Origin: Alphaproteobacteria bacterium
Lineage (GTDB): Bacteria; Pseudomonadota; Alphaproteobacteria; Micropepsales; Micropepsaceae
Assembly (NCBI GenBank): GCA_017307315.1
Contig: JAFKFF010000269.1
Span: 1-5,710, forward strand
Direction of reading: 5' to 3'
Length of the DNA stretch: 5,710 bases
The notes beneath the pieces are model-generated. The model was not told where the DNA came from and searched no databases. It saw only the letters and a program-made list of their open reading frames with translations. Below, in pieces: positions 4,909 through 5,710 of this stretch; position 1 is the stretch's first letter, and each line of letters opens with the position of its first letter. The position numbers and the translations under genes are program-made.

Positions 4909-5355
4909 TCAGGATTCCGAACCGCCCGCGCGGGAGTGGCGGCGGGCCTCTTCTTCCGCCATGCGCAGGTCCGCGCCTTGCGGCCCATCCAGCGCGGCTT
5001 CGGCGTCGCGGCCCATCCGGGGAATGTCGGCGCTGTTGCGCTTCACGAAGTCGGCCTGATCCTTGAGGAAGGTGCGCGAGGCCTGATAGTCGCCTTCGCC
5101 GACCAGCCGCTGTTTCTTTTTCGGCGCCGCCTTTTTCGCCTTCGCGGGCTTGGCCGCTTTCACCGGCCGCTTGGCCTTCGCGGTCTTGCGGGCAGCTTTC
5201 CTGGGCGCGGCGCGCTTGGCTTTGCTTTTCTTCTTGGCGCCTCGCGCGGCAGCGGCGGCGCGGCGTGCGGGCTTTCTGGTCTTGGATGCTTTGGTTTTGG
5301 TTTTCTTGGCTTTGGCTTTTTTGGATTTGCCTTTCGTCTTTTTGGCTTTTGCCAT
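4909..5355 (-). CDS. Histone H1-like Lys/Ala-rich protein with acidic tail
   Basis: A 148-residue protein in two parts. Residues 2-82 are almost only Lys, Ala, Arg, Thr and Pro in AK, KAK and KTK repeats, with RKPARRAAAAARGAKKK (27-43) and PKKK (78-81); this resembles eukaryotic histone H1 tails and bacterial H1-like proteins, and should bind DNA or RNA non-specifically. Residues 86-142 differ: GEGDYQASRTFLKDQADFV (86-104), then IPRMGRDAEAALDGP (111-125) and LRMAEEEARRHSR (130-142), an amphipathic, partly acidic helical segment. I recall similar GDY-x-A-S-R...AEEEAR tails in other small proteobacterial proteins, role unknown. The ATG at 5355 has GGAGA (5365-5361) five bases upstream. It ends at a strong terminator. 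Likely a nucleoid-associated protein; an RNA-binding role cannot be excluded. Confidence 0.82.
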   Translation of the reverse strand: MAKAKKTKGKSKKAKAKKTKTKASKTRKPARRAAAAARGAKKKSKAKRAAPRKAARKTAKAKRPVKAAKPAKAKKAAPKKKQRLVGEGDYQASRTFLKDQADFVKRNSADIPRMGRDAEAALDGPQGADLRMAEEEARRHSRAGGSES

Positions 5356-5372
5356 GGATCTCTCCGTTCAAG

Positions 5373-5393
5373 GGCGCGTCACCTTAGGCGCGT
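5373..5393. repeat. GGCGCGT direct repeat upstream of the histone-like gene
   Basis: GGCGCGT occurs at 5373-5379 and 5387-5393, a 14-base period, within the 72-base gap between the LysR-type gene and the histone-like gene. It lies just upstream of the ribosome binding site, where a promoter or operator would be expected. Short GC-rich repeats arise easily by chance in such DNA, so this is only a candidate site. I found no convincing -35/-10 pair in the gap. Confidence 0.25.
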
Positions 5394-5427
5394 TGAAGAG
5401 TACGCGCGAGAGGGGCGAAGCGTTTCT

Positions 5428-5710
5428 TTAGCGGTCCATCGCCAGCCGCTCCATCAGCCATCCGGCGGCGGGACCGAGCGGGGTGTCGCCGCGATGGACG
5501 GTGTGAAAGCGGTACTGCGCGTCATCCCAGGTATCGATGGCGAGCCGCACCAGCCGGCCGCGCTTGATGTCGTCCGACACCATGGGCCTGGGCATCGAAC
5601 CCCAGCCCAGGCCCGCCAGCAGCAGCGCATGCCTGGCGCCCAGATCCGCCAGCCGCCAGCTTTTGACCGACACGACCCCCAGATCGCGCCCGGCGGTGAG
5701 CGCGGAACGG
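5428..5710 (-). CDS. LysR-type transcriptional regulator, C-terminal part (cut by window edge)
   Basis: The frame is open from the right edge to the TAA at 5430-5428, giving 93 residues of a larger protein. They include VVSVKSWRLADLGARHALLL, then AGLGWGSMPRPMV, DDIKRGRLVRLAID and a C-terminal GPAAGWLMERLA. The W-R-L-A-D-L and GLGWGSMP segments are typical of the second subdomain of the LysR effector-binding domain, where LysR proteins bind a small molecule. The N-terminal winged helix-turn-helix lies outside the window. A GTG at 5673 is an internal codon and not a real start, because the homology-like sequence continues upstream of it. The gene runs in the same direction as the histone-like gene 72 bases downstream. 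Target genes and effector cannot be told. Confidence 0.88.
   Translation of the reverse strand, partial: RSALTAGRDLGVVSVKSWRLADLGARHALLLAGLGWGSMPRPMVSDDIKRGRLVRLAIDTWDDAQYRFHTVHRGDTPLGPAAGWLMERLAMDR

Overview
The window is GC-rich, densely packed chromosomal DNA. The amino-terminal forms of PheS, L20, L35 and MscL, together with the gene order rpmI-rplT-pheS without infC immediately upstream, suggest an alphaproteobacterium. A Rhizomicrobium/Micropepsaceae-like lineage is only a guess. I see no mobile element, CRISPR array, tRNA or rRNA.

Left third, minus strand: a small ribbon-helix-helix (RHH) protein gene, then the translation cluster rpmI (L35), rplT (L20) and pheS (PheRS alpha). The start of one more gene overlaps the pheS stop codon by ATGA and runs off the left edge. 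Its first 15 codons do not look like PheT. The leader before rpmI and the rplT-pheS gap carry three hairpins built on the same GCGGCC/GGCCGC arms, one of them directly beside the rpmI ribosome binding site.

Centre: a 165-base AT-rich intergenic region separates the RHH gene from a plus-strand gene run. It holds a perfect 7-3-7 palindrome just upstream of the RHH start and short GTTCC/GGAA repeats, and is the likely shared control region. The plus-strand run encodes a soluble HisKA_2-type histidine kinase with no sensor domain, a VanZ-family membrane protein, the mechanosensitive channel MscL, an exported protein of uncertain function and the methionine sulfoxide reductase MsrB. Gaps are 57 bases or less and one junction overlaps, so it may be one operon with an envelope, osmotic and oxidative stress theme.

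Right third: a strong hairpin terminator lies between msrB and a convergent minus-strand gene for a Lys/Ala-rich histone H1-like protein with an acidic, amphipathic tail. Upstream of that gene is the C-terminal end of a LysR-type regulator cut by the right edge.

Most of the window is ordinary housekeeping and stress genes. The observations that best merit follow-up are the unknown gene coupled to pheS, the RHH gene with its palindrome facing a sensorless kinase operon, and the shared-arm hairpins in the ribosomal protein leader. I do not see a clear new defence or mobile system.
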